A stretch of 39,583 nucleotides of DNA, from contig NC_090617.1 in assembly GCF_004359215.1 (NCBI RefSeq), positions 2,272,186 to 2,311,768 on the forward strand, written 5' to 3'. The first letter of the stretch is position 1, and each line of letters starts with the position of its first letter. Origin of the DNA: Bremia lactucae. Its lineage: Eukaryota > Oomycota > Peronosporomycetes > Peronosporales > Peronosporaceae. Below are positions 31,510 to 39,583 of the stretch, piece after piece. The position numbers and the translations under genes were made by a program. A model generated the notes under the pieces. That model did not search any database. It saw nothing but the letters and a program-made list of their open reading frames with translations, and had not been told where the DNA came from.

Positions 31510-32601
31510 TCACAGATCGCGAAACAGTTTTTTTGCTCCCTGAGTGTAATTTTTAGTGTCGATAGCAATTTTATGGGCCAAATTCTCGGTTATAGATCGA
31601 CGGTCCATTCTGTCGATAACGGGCTTAACAGCAAATCGACTGTCTCCATAGACAAAAACTGAGCCAAATACGAGAAACACCCCACAGTAAAAGGAAAATG
31701 GGGCTGTCTCTTCGAAAATGATATTGGAGATAATGCATGACAAGATTAGCGAGAACGATGTGCCAAAATTCTTGACAATGTTGTCCGAGTAACGCACGAC
31801 GGCGGCAATTGTTAGTCCTCCGACCGCCTGCAGGAATATGACTACAAAGACGGCGGGGTGAAAGCCGTAAAAAATTCCGTTTGTTCTCACCTGGCTAAAG
31901 TTGCGCATGAGATCGAGGCAAGCGACGCCAACAGATATTGCGGAGAGCTGCAAGTTTCGCGTCCAAAGAGGGTCAATCGTCTGTTGCAACTGAATTGACT
32001 TGTGGGCCTTCATGACACGTTCAAAATAAGCCGCTGCAAAGCCTGAGTTGACTGACAGTCCTAGCATAATGCAGACACCAATGAAGCGCTTGCTGCTTGT
32101 GATCTCGTCCGAGGGATGCGAACCGCTCGGTAGTCGCGAGTAGGAGCAGATCGCGACACCACTCATTAGTGCTACCATCGCGCACCACTGGACATTGCTG
32201 AAGCGGCGTTGGAGTAATACAATCATAAACATAGCCGTGGTGATAATCTTGAGCTGGTAAACAATTTGGTACGTGGCCACGTCCACATAGTCATAAGCAA
32301 TAAGCGCAAACATATTTTGCATCGCGTAAAGAAAAGCAAGCACTGTCATCTTCATAAGCCCTTTTGAATCTGCAAAAACTTCGTTCTGCAGTGTACGCAC
32401 TGAAGCCTTAAGGCCGCCGCGTTTGGCCTTAAGCAGCACAAGAGTGCACAGCAAAAACTTGAGCATCTCCACGAGCAGCACCACCGAGCTAGGACGATAC
32501 TTGGGCCCAACATTAGCGCGCGAATATTTGGACATGATAGATAGCGCTGAATTTTGTAGCACGAGCATCACAAAGCTAAGATGCTTTAGCGAGATCCCCA
32601 T
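31510..32601 (-). CDS. Nucleotide-sugar transporter, SLC35A (UDP-Gal/UDP-GlcNAc/CMP-Sia type)
   Basis: A single-exon gene of 363 codons with about ten hydrophobic helices. It exchanges a nucleotide sugar for nucleoside monophosphate across Golgi or ER membranes. Family blocks visible are YRPSSVVLLVEMLKFLLCTL near residue 36, LYAMQNMFALIAYDYVDVAT near 90 and TYQIVYQLKIITTAMFMIVL near 109, the last being the hallmark of the Nuc_sug_transp family. The C-terminal half has GFAAAYFERVMK, FLQAVGGLTIAAVVRYSDNI and NFGTSFSLILSCIISNIIFE. The substrate cannot be told from sequence alone. The tail (KNYTQGAKKLFRDL) is cytosolic. Its start lies 100 bp from the VPS29 start on the opposite strand, and its end is 80 bp from the end of PME1. 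Confidence 0.94.
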   Translation of the reverse strand: MGISLKHLSFVMLVLQNSALSIMSKYSRANVGPKYRPSSVVLLVEMLKFLLCTLVLLKAKRGGLKASVRTLQNEVFADSKGLMKMTVLAFLYAMQNMFALIAYDYVDVATYQIVYQLKIITTAMFMIVLLQRRFSNVQWCAMVALMSGVAICSYSRLPSGSHPSDEITSSKRFIGVCIMLGLSVNSGFAAAYFERVMKAHKSIQLQQTIDPLWTRNLQLSAISVGVACLDLMRNFSQVRTNGIFYGFHPAVFVVIFLQAVGGLTIAAVVRYSDNIVKNFGTSFSLILSCIISNIIFEETAPFSFYCGVFLVFGSVFVYGDSRFAVKPVIDRMDRRSITENLAHKIAIDTKNYTQGAKKLFRDL

Positions 32602-32701
32602 TATGACGTGGTCTTATCGCTAATGACGATTAACTATTGTGTTATCGATTGTCCAATCAGCGATAATCATAGTCGCAAAACCAAACCGGAAAAAAAGAAC
32701 C
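32602..32701. promoter_or_regulatory. Compact bidirectional promoter (SLC35A / VPS29)
   Basis: 100 bases separate the divergent start codons of the transporter and VPS29. All upstream signals of both genes must lie here or inside the genes. CCAATCAGCGATAATCA at about 32651-32667 includes a CCAAT box; no TATA box is evident. Confidence 0.55.
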
Positions 32702-33595
32702 ATGGCGTCGGGTTTTGGCGAGGTCATCAAGCAGTGCGACGTGCAATTTTATATTCGAATTTGACGCTTTCATTTACCTGCTGTGTTAACGTTTAGTTGG
32801 TGCTGCTCATCGGAGACCACCATATACCAAACCGATCCTCCGAAATTCCGGACAAGTTTAAGAAAATGCTGGTGCGATTGGCTAGTTAAAAACGCGACGT
32901 ATTATTTGCTAAGAGTTCAATAGATTCCGAACAAAATGCAGCACGTCTTGTGTACAGGTAATCTGGTGACCAGCGAACAATTTGACGAGCTGCAAAGTCT
33001 TGCGCGTAATGTTCACGTTGTTGCAGGAGACTGTGACCAGGTACATGCGATCACTTTTCGTGACTGATTGACTCGAGTCTGATGATATTTTCAGCAAGGA
33101 ATTTACCCTGAAACAAAGATAATTACAATTGGCCAATTTCGAATCGGTCTCTGTCACGGACACCAAATTGTCCCTTGGGGAGATCAGCACAGTCTTGCAG
33201 CTTTGCAGCGAAAAGTACGTGCAGACAATAAGATTTTGAAAATGTTTGACATGCTACTTATTTTGTAATCGCTGCATGCAATCTTTAGATGAATGTCGAC
33301 ATTTTGGTTACTGGCCACACTCACGTGTAAGTTTATGTGCAACTTTATAAGTGTCATGGCCTTCTCTCATCTATATGGTTTTACGTCACTTAAAAGGTCA
33401 CACATTCGGACGGAGCAAGGCAAATGGTTCTTAAATCCTGGATCCGTTACGGGGTCTTTCACTAGCTTCGCCAGTCACGTTACGCCAAGTTTTATGCTCA
33501 TGGCGTTGCAAGGCCGCAAAGTCGTAGCTTTTCTCTATGAGCTCAAAGGTGATAGTGTTGTCGTGTCCAAAAGTGAGTTTGCGAAAGAGACGTAA
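32702..33595 (+). CDS. VPS29: Vacuolar protein sorting 29, retromer subunit
   Basis: Metallophosphoesterase-fold subunit of the retromer complex that recycles cargo from endosomes. Six exons fit GT-AG rules in frame: 32702-32722 (MASGFGE), 32797-32871 ([20 protein letters not shown]), 32924-33040 ([11 protein letters not shown] to [10 protein letters not shown]), 33095-33214 ([20 protein letters not shown]), 33289-33326 ([12 protein letters not shown]), 33397-33595 ([14 protein letters not shown] to KSEFAKET). The metal-site positions of the fold are kept: GDHH, GN, CHGH, GHTH. The usual GDFD turn reads GDCD here. Length, about 190 residues, agrees with the family. It is transcribed divergently from the sugar transporter and converges with the AF4/FMR2-like gene. 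Confidence 0.96.
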
Positions 33596-33747
33596 TCTTT
33601 GTGTAATTTATTGCGTCACACTTCGGACTAGCGAGTTCTGTTGGTATTTCTACGTGATCAGCAGGGGCTTTCATACTGCAAAAAAACCGTATGACTGCTT
33701 GTTGCTGCTTACTATGCTATTATACTCGTTGCGCTTACAACTTTAAA

Positions 33748-35643
33748 CTAAACTTGATCGAGCTCGGTTTTGAGGTCCTCAAAAAAGGTAGCCAGATCTA
33801 AGATCACCGGATTGGTCACTCGCGGCATCACATCCACCTTGCACGCCTCATACCGCCGCCACAATTCAAAACCGCGAAGCGTATGCTCCATTTCTTTTAG
33901 CAAATGCTTGCGAATGGCGGCATCTTTGCTGGTCCCATTGCTATTTTGATCAATTGGTGGGGTAAGACCATTCTCTCGACACTCGGGTGAGCGTCCTGGA
34001 GCAAAAAGCTCCGTGTAAAATGATTGCAATTTGCGGTGCTGTAGCCGGTAGACTGTCAAGTGTACCACAGACGCCATCTTACAACCTAGAGCAGCGAGCC
34101 GCATGCTACCAGCACCTTGAAATACACGAATCGTGCTTTCGATTAATGAAGTCGTTTGTGATAGCGTTGTCACGCAATTTTCGCCGAAAGAGTGAGCGTG
34201 TTGAGCATCATTTTTCTCTTGGTAAGCCAATTTCACCTCTTGAAGTTTTAAAGCGTATTCAAAAAATTTTGCTCCTGATCGCAGGTAATATATGCCTTGC
34301 GTGAGTTGTCCTACAGTGCCACTTTCACTTGAGCCTCGATGATTACCCTCATGCTTAAGTTTTCGCGCCTCTTCCATCAGTTTTGCGGATTCAAGACGTA
34401 ATTTCTGCACATCAGTTCCAGAACTAAATATAATTGTGAAATTCCCAGGAGGAACTGGCAATACATTGCTTTGTACAAGCTCCGTTTTCACCTTTTCTGG
34501 TTGGTGTATATTACCGTCAGCTTTGACATCTTTCTCCGACTCAACACCTCTTTCTGTTTTAATTGCTTGTTTCGTTTCCTTTTCTCTTGCTAATTCTTCA
34601 CACAATCTTGCTTTGCAGACTTCACAGACTGCCGATGCATTAGGTGCGACTGAAGGTGCAGTAGGCGCCGAGGACGCATGATGGAAGATTGTTCCATTTA
34701 AAGACAGAAACGACTTATTAGCACTGAGGTCCGTTAAGTCCGAGGTTGGAGCTTCGCTCTTTCTTTTATTCTTGCTTGACTTGCTGACCTTACTGTGTTT
34801 GCTTGACTTTAAAGACTTGCTAGTATCAGTATCTTTGTTGGAATTTATCAATTTGTCGGACGAATCCTCATCTTTCTGGAGCCCAACATTTTGTGACTCT
34901 TTAGAAGGAGGTTCTATCCATTTTATGCGCTCTACATCTCCAGTAGAAAGCAATCGTCGGAACTCATCATGCTCAGAATTACCTTCATCGGTCAGTGTAT
35001 TCGCTGGTATATTGCTATTACCTGGGTGCCGTACGCTAAGCAAACAAGTTTGCACATACGTGGACATTTGCTTGCAGTAATCAGAGTCTGGGCGATGACG
35101 TTTTCGCGCTCGAGTAGCTTTAATGGGGTAGGAAGGAATGACCTTGCTACAGCTTTTGAAGTTATGCGTTGCTGGCAACGATCCGATATTTACGAGAGGC
35201 GTCGCAACAATACATCGATTCTCGTGCTCTGCCGCAGTCGCCTTACGGTCTTCATCTTCATCCTCGCTATCCGCGACAGACAACAAGCTCTCGTCATCAG
35301 AATCGTCAGCATCAGACGCAGCTCCGCCTTCTGTTGGCAGCACCTTACCGCGCGAAATTGCAGTTGGGAACCTCAGCTGCTTGCCTCTACCGACACTGGC
35401 TGGCATCAACTCCACCGTAACATCTTTATTAAGGTTTATATCGACATCGACATCTTCCTGCTCTTCCTCGGAAGATAGCAATGTAGATGAGCCAACATCT
35501 GATGAGGGCGCTGAGTCACCCGAATCGGATGAAGCATCATTTTCGCCAGCGATTCGCCGGTGCAGTGCCGCCTCTTTACTGGAAAGAGTGCGACTAGGTG
35601 CGTTCTTTTTCGACGATACGAACTTTCGCTTTGCCATCTGCAC
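33748..35643 (-). CDS. Protein with AF4/FMR2-type C-terminal homology domain
   Basis: One uninterrupted frame of 631 codons. The N-terminus starts MQMAKRKFVSSKKNAPSRTL (a second ATG two codons in is possible) and is acidic and Ser-rich (DDSDDESLLSVADSEDEDED), followed by Lys/Ser runs such as SSKHSKVSKSSKNKRKSE, a likely nuclear signal. A short CxxC pair (CEVCKARLCEE) lies near residue 340. The C-terminal 230 residues resemble the AF4/FMR2 C-terminal homology domain: LMEEARKLKHEGNHRG, then IYYLRSGAKFFEYALKLQEV, then SLIESTIRVFQGAGSMRLAA and SVVHLTVYRLQHRKLQSFYT, an all-helical TPR-like pattern. In animals such proteins scaffold the super elongation complex for RNA polymerase II. The domain call is by eye and the cellular role here is inferred. 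Confidence 0.68.
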   Translation of the reverse strand: MQMAKRKFVSSKKNAPSRTLSSKEAALHRRIAGENDASSDSGDSAPSSDVGSSTLLSSEEEQEDVDVDINLNKDVTVELMPASVGRGKQLRFPTAISRGKVLPTEGGAASDADDSDDESLLSVADSEDEDEDRKATAAEHENRCIVATPLVNIGSLPATHNFKSCSKVIPSYPIKATRARKRHRPDSDYCKQMSTYVQTCLLSVRHPGNSNIPANTLTDEGNSEHDEFRRLLSTGDVERIKWIEPPSKESQNVGLQKDEDSSDKLINSNKDTDTSKSLKSSKHSKVSKSSKNKRKSEAPTSDLTDLSANKSFLSLNGTIFHHASSAPTAPSVAPNASAVCEVCKARLCEELAREKETKQAIKTERGVESEKDVKADGNIHQPEKVKTELVQSNVLPVPPGNFTIIFSSGTDVQKLRLESAKLMEEARKLKHEGNHRGSSESGTVGQLTQGIYYLRSGAKFFEYALKLQEVKLAYQEKNDAQHAHSFGENCVTTLSQTTSLIESTIRVFQGAGSMRLAALGCKMASVVHLTVYRLQHRKLQSFYTELFAPGRSPECRENGLTPPIDQNSNGTSKDAAIRKHLLKEMEHTLRGFELWRRYEACKVDVMPRVTNPVILDLATFFEDLKTELDQV

Positions 35644-36486
35644 AAAAAATGCAAGCGATATGCTGAGGAATCACGCAACCGAAATAGTCACAACGAGGAC
35701 TTTATAATTTAAGTCGAACTTTCGAGTTGGAGCGTACCTTTTCTTTGCGATGTAACGTCAATTTTTAGGTAATTTAGGATACTGCGAGTAATCCAAATTG
35801 CTGGAAATCTTTCACAAATACGTTTGCTCCTTCGCTTTACCTCTGTACCACCTAAGACTTCTCAAGCGTCGTCAAAGATTTAACTCCGTTCAAGAGCAAT
35901 TGGGGACCGGCAAGCGATGAAGACACCCACCCAGCGCCTTTTACTGCGTCTTTTAGGTATGAAAGACCCAATATTCACGTCAGAATAACGCGCACTATAA
36001 TATGCCAAAGAATAAAGATCAACTTTGCTTGCACCAACACCTAGCAGCCGCCTCGCTGTTGACTGCTGTTTGTAGCAACAAGGAGTGAGCCCAGCGAAAA
36101 CGCAAATGCCCCCCAAGTGGTACAGGTGCGGTACAGTGATGTCTAGCACATAAAACAAGCTTTGAAAAAGATTTATGTGTCACACATTAGCTATAATGCA
36201 AAGACAAGTGCCTTTAGCATCTTTTCAGCTTATTTTCTAATATAATTTTCTAGAGGAACAATAATTTAGTTTCGATAGCGTCGAAGAATCCCACGTCTGT
36301 ATGGATATTGTCACCACCTCGAATTTCCACGCCACGCTACTTCCAGGTGCCCATCCATATTGCGTCAGTATTTGCTTTCAATAATAATAACGCCAAAATC
36401 CATCCATGATCTAGGCCTCGTAAGTGTCGTGTTCGTACCAGCGAAGCACATCCGCCATGGCAGCTGGTCGCTGCTCAAGTGCGTGA
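35644..36486. promoter_or_regulatory. Intergenic region between two divergent host genes
   Basis: Holds the promoters of the AF4/FMR2-like gene and the CASTOR-like gene. Short open frames occur (for example minus strand 35880-36158) but have no recognisable domain or partner. An ATG at 36457 is in the frame of the downstream gene but is followed by a stop after nine codons. Confidence 0.45.
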
Positions 36487-37796
36487 GCTGCTAATGTGCG
36501 CGTGCTAAGCGGTCATAGGATTCGCTGCTTAAATTTTTCATTTTGTATGTTTTTAATTGTACCTATAAGCCTGCTGCTGTACAGCGGGTGTAGCTTTGAC
36601 GAGAATAAGAGCGGCTGTGCCCGCACCGATAGTCACTTGTGCCGAGCAAAGCAGACTGAGATTTTTTCTGTCGTGTCGGACCGTGAAGGAACAACACTTT
36701 TCATGGACCCCAGCGGTGTTGATATGTTTGAGTGCGCGGTGCGGTGCCATGTTGGACTTTTTTTTTTGACAGACGCTTATGCTGCTTGAAACGCTTTTGT
36801 AGGGCATGTTAAATCTAGTTACCGTTGCACCACAGTCATGGCGAGCCATCCAGGTCTAGTTCCCTGGTATATAAAAATAATTGAGCAGGTTGAATGACAC
36901 TGTTCCTGCTCTGCAAGATTCATTTGGGACCGATGGTCGCCGAGTTTCCGGGTGTTGTAAGTTTTTTATCTAAGCTCTTGGCCAACGAACAAATAAGTAT
37001 ACTCAACATGAGTACCTACGATACGGACGTCATCTTTGTTCAAGCGCAACATCTGGAAGCTGCAATTATGTGTCTGCAATCGAAGTTGTCGCGGGGCTTG
37101 CATGGTCTGAAAGAAGTAGGTGGAAATACTTTTTGTGTAAATTTTCGAAAAAAGCTCACTTAACATTTAAAAATAGGCAAAGGAAGCAGAAAATGCGCTT
37201 GTGCCAAAACTACCAAGTCATGCTTCAGAAAGCAGTGAGGAGATGGTTGATTTAAGAAGCGCGTCTCGTGTTGGAGACGGTCAGTATCTCACAGGTGCGC
37301 CGCAATGCTTTTCCTTACTATTTTATTATGCAATAATAGTCTATGCCGATTAGTTTATCCAGAATCGCTTGTTCTTGTGAGACTTCAAAAAGATACGCTT
37401 CGATCTAGTGCTTACGGCCTAACGCAGCTAGTATTGTTGTCCACTAAATTGGCGTCAATTGAAGAAAGTGATGGTGAAGCGTTGGGCGAAATGTCGTTTT
37501 GGTGCTTTTGCGAGACTGCTGAGGAGGTAAGCCTTATTATGGATCAGCGCTGTTTGCCTTCATTCGAGGAAAGTCCGCTGATTATATCTCCCGATCGCTG
37601 GCGCGCAATCAAGCTTAGCGGACGCGCGTACGGTTTTGACGAAACTGGGGTGGTGGCAGTTATGTCAGGCTGCAGTACAGACGTGCTCAATGTGAGCTGC
37701 TTTGGCTCGAATGTAGCTTTTGTGCTTGATTACATGCTGGCTGATGCAATTGAAGCGTTGTGTTCATCGTTGGACATCTCTCGAGTTGAAAGATAA
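36487..37796 (+). CDS. CASTOR/GATS-like ACT-domain protein (putative amino-acid sensor)
   Basis: Homologue of the animal CASTOR1/2 (GATS) family, cytosolic ACT-domain proteins that bind arginine and control GATOR2/mTORC1. Proposed exons: to 36750 (TEIFSVVSDREGTTLFMDPS), 36803-36853 (LVTVAPQSWRAIQ), 36918-37115 (MVAEFPGVVSFL, then ISILNMSTYDTDVIFVQAQH), 37177-37279 (linker, EAENALVPKLPSHASESSEE), 37354-37796 (VYPESLVLVRLQKDT, then FWCFCETAEEVSLIMDQRCL, SPDRWRAIKLSGRAYGFDET and GVVAVMSGCSTDVLNVSCFG). All proposed junctions are GT-AG and in phase. The repeated pattern (F-S/C-F..D.., then W-R-A-I, then STYDTD or SCFGSN) reflects two ACT pairs, as in CASTOR. The 5' end is unresolved: no convincing ATG precedes the first conserved block except one at 36547, so a further upstream exon is likely. 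Confidence 0.82.
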
Positions 37797-38270
37797 ATTT
37801 GTAGAAAGAAATTCAGGTTTTGTCAATGTCTTGTGAATGGTTATTCATGTAAACGGCTTCAGGAACGTAATTTTTTGTCAATTGTGTGTAATATGTGCAG
37901 CGAGCACATTTAATACGTAAGTGCTTCTAAAGCAGCGCATTCACTTTACACCGAATCTTTTCTTGTAGGGTCTGCTTCACGTAATAACAGGAGTGCATAT
38001 GTCCTTGTCGAACGATTATTGGATAATAGTTTTTTTAAATGGTCTACTATTTTATTGCCACAAAGTTGCATCAAGACAAGCATAATATGTATTCAGGTTA
38101 TTAAATCAAAATAAGATAGATTTGATGATTGATATCGTGCAAAAATGTTATTCGAAGAATAGGTACAACTGTGGCTAGCCGGCAGCACATGCAACGCCCT
38201 GTGCTATCGTTTACATATGGACAAGAGCACCTTCATTGGGTATACATACATAGAGATATTTCTGCTAAAA
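37797..38270. other. AT-rich intergenic stretch
   Basis: No gene, repeat family or structured RNA is recognised. It separates the host gene island from the retroelement at the right edge. Confidence 0.5.
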
Positions 38271-38395
38271 GGCGCAGCGTAGCTACTTCGCTCCTTAAGT
38301 AGGAGGAAGACTTAGAGAGTCATTAGTTCTATAGAACTAATAGGTTGAACAACTCAGTGAGTTGTACAAGCTCCAGAGCTTATGTAACATGGTGT
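38271..38395 (+). repeat. LTR remnant related to family B
   Basis: AGCGTAGCTACTTCGCTCCTTAAGTAGGAGGAAGACTT-type sequence and the inverted pair GTTGAACAACTCAGTGAGTTGTACAAGC correspond to the reverse complement of 13985-14098. It abuts the truncated 3' end of the adjacent protease frame. Confidence 0.55.
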
Positions 38396-38396
38396 A

Positions 38397-39583
38397 TCTT
38401 AACATAAGATTAACACTTAAAAGAATCCATGGTTGGTGCTTTGCCAACCATGGCATGCCTAGGATGAGTTCATGCGAACTCTCCATACCTAGCACTGTGA
38501 GCTTCTCTTTACAAGAGAAGTCATTAAAGCTGAAGGCGACTTCTACCTGAACTCTCACAGACTTAACGAGCGCGTTGTTCGCTAAACGAACGGTCGCCTC
38601 TTCTCGCTTGCCATCCTGGCAAAGCGACTCAAACATCGCCGGTCTCTTTCTTAGAGCCTCAAGCTTCACAAAATTTTGTGATGCACCAGAATCCATTAGG
38701 AGGATCATCACGTGGTCATAGCCTCGTACTTGAGCGCTATAGACCAGCAGGGTTGAGGTCTGAAATTTCGAGACCTCAGGGACTATGCTACCCATTTGTT
38801 CCACAACTCTGAACTTAGGGGTAGCTTCAGAGTCCGCGTCAGTCGGGCATCCCGCCCCTACTGCGCTCCTGCATTTCCCAACCCCTCCGTGGTCGATGCG
38901 GAACTCATGCGTCTCGCACGCTGGTCCTTGCCACGCCCTTTGGGAAGGGAGACTTCTTGCTGGGTGTCTTCGCCCCAGCAGGAACCCTGGGCATAGCAGC
39001 AAGCCATCATATGGCCGCGCTTGCCGCATTGATAGCAGACAACGTCTGCATTGCCCAACTCCATGGGAGTGGCATCTGACCTCTCGGACGACGGTTCATA
39101 CCAAGCTATCGCCGAGGCACTGTTGTAGGATTGCTCCTCAACTAAGGCAATTTGGATTGCCTCTTCCATCGTCGACGGCACCTTTCTAAAAAGGGCCTGT
39201 CGCGATGGGCCATGCCGTAGTCCGTTCATAAACGTGGGCACCTTAATGTGCTCCGGAATCGGACCTACGGTTATGGATGCGGACAGCGAGCGCATCTCTT
39301 GCACATACTCTTGCAGAGATCGCTTCGCCTGTCGCGCCCCAAAGAAGCGCGTCTGAAGCAACACTTCGTTGTTCGGTGGCTGGTACATGGCGCGAATCTT
39401 TTCTTTAAAGATCGCCCATGTAGGGAACGCCTTTTTGTCCGCCATAAGCGCTGAGTAAGCCCACTCTGAGGCCTTACCGCGCAGATGCGACATAGCGTAC
39501 GACACCATCCGGCTATCGTCCTCGATGAGCTGCGCGACACTGCATTGCTCCACGGCTAAAAGCCAGTGGACAATCGTGTGCGC
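38397..39583 (-). pseudogene. Ty3/gypsy gag-protease, partial and frameshifted
   Basis: Gag is open from the right edge of the window (so it starts outside) and includes HLRGKASEWAYSALMADKKA, the capsid block RSLQEYVQEMRSLSASITVG and the zinc knuckle CYQCGKRGHMMACC at about 39040. The gag frame stops at 38858. The protease is in another frame overlapping it (38337-39029), with active site MILLMDSGASQNFV at about 38700 and the block HELILGMPWLAKHQPWI at about 38440. Sequence after HQPWI is not retroelement pol but LTR-like, so reverse transcriptase is missing. Whether the frame change near 38865 is a damaging indel or a programmed shift is open; the truncation favours a relic. Confidence 0.9.

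Noticed and set aside
34969..35707. Plus-strand frames of 169 and 189 codons.
   Set aside because: Antisense to the acidic Ser-rich N-terminus of the AF4/FMR2-like gene; no domain of their own.
38337..39029. Possible programmed frameshift between gag and protease.
   Set aside because: The other gag-protease fragment is also broken at several places, and this element is truncated; a plain indel is the simpler reading without more copies.
1..39583. Searched for RXLR/CRN/NLP effectors, tRNAs, rRNA, CRISPR arrays and prokaryotic operons.
   Set aside because: No translated frame shows a signal peptide followed by RXLR-EER or LFLAK motifs, no cloverleaf or spaced-repeat array was noticed, and gene structure is eukaryotic.

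Overview
The window looks like a repeat-rich piece of an oomycete nuclear genome (Peronosporales type: Phytophthora, downy mildews). The reasons are a 7TM-PIPK fusion gene (the GK class, known from oomycetes and amoebozoa), short GT-AG introns of roughly 35-90 nt, divergent and convergent gene pairs packed about 100 bp apart, and islands of host genes separated by degenerate Ty3/gypsy, Ty1/copia and Mutator-like elements. Two 100-base N gaps (18923-18022+1000, i.e. 18923-19022, and 28299-28398) and one lone n at 11116 show it is a draft scaffold.

Layout. 1-1062: gag start and LTR of a gypsy element. 1237-6875: host genes, namely a TPR protein (+), a GPCR-phosphatidylinositol phosphate kinase (-) and the COPII cargo receptor ERV46/ERGIC3 (-). 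7026-9965: a Mutator-like transposon with inverted ends and a broken transposase that carries an OTU-like protease segment. 9966-11115: LTR debris. 11117-13063: a second, nearly identical ERV46 block beginning just after the lone n, followed by an internally deleted copy of the same Mutator-like element. 13343-18467: LTRs and gypsy fragments. 18923-26003: a degenerate copia element that shares an LTR with a second copia gag, then a gypsy pol fragment. 26140-29985: gypsy gag-protease on the other strand, a gap, another gag start and LTRs. 30030-37796: a compact host island: PP2A methylesterase PME1 (+), SLC35A-type nucleotide-sugar transporter (-), retromer VPS29 (+), a protein with an AF4/FMR2-type C-terminal domain (-), and a CASTOR/GATS-like ACT-domain protein (+). 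38271-39583: LTR remnant and another gypsy gag-protease running off the window.

The host genes are eukaryotic housekeeping and signalling genes (vesicle traffic, retromer, phosphatase control, Golgi sugar transport, phosphoinositide signalling, probable amino-acid sensing). They do not form an operon; what they share is compactness. No effector gene (RXLR, CRN, NLP), tRNA, rRNA or CRISPR array was seen. The most interesting items are the CASTOR-like arginine-sensor homologue, the AF4/FMR2-like protein, the two ERV46 blocks with different transposon states that meet at an n (either a recent duplication or two haplotypes joined by the assembler), the MULE-OTU fusion, and LTRs crowded with perfect hairpins. 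Exon boundaries were read by eye from splice signals and family conservation.
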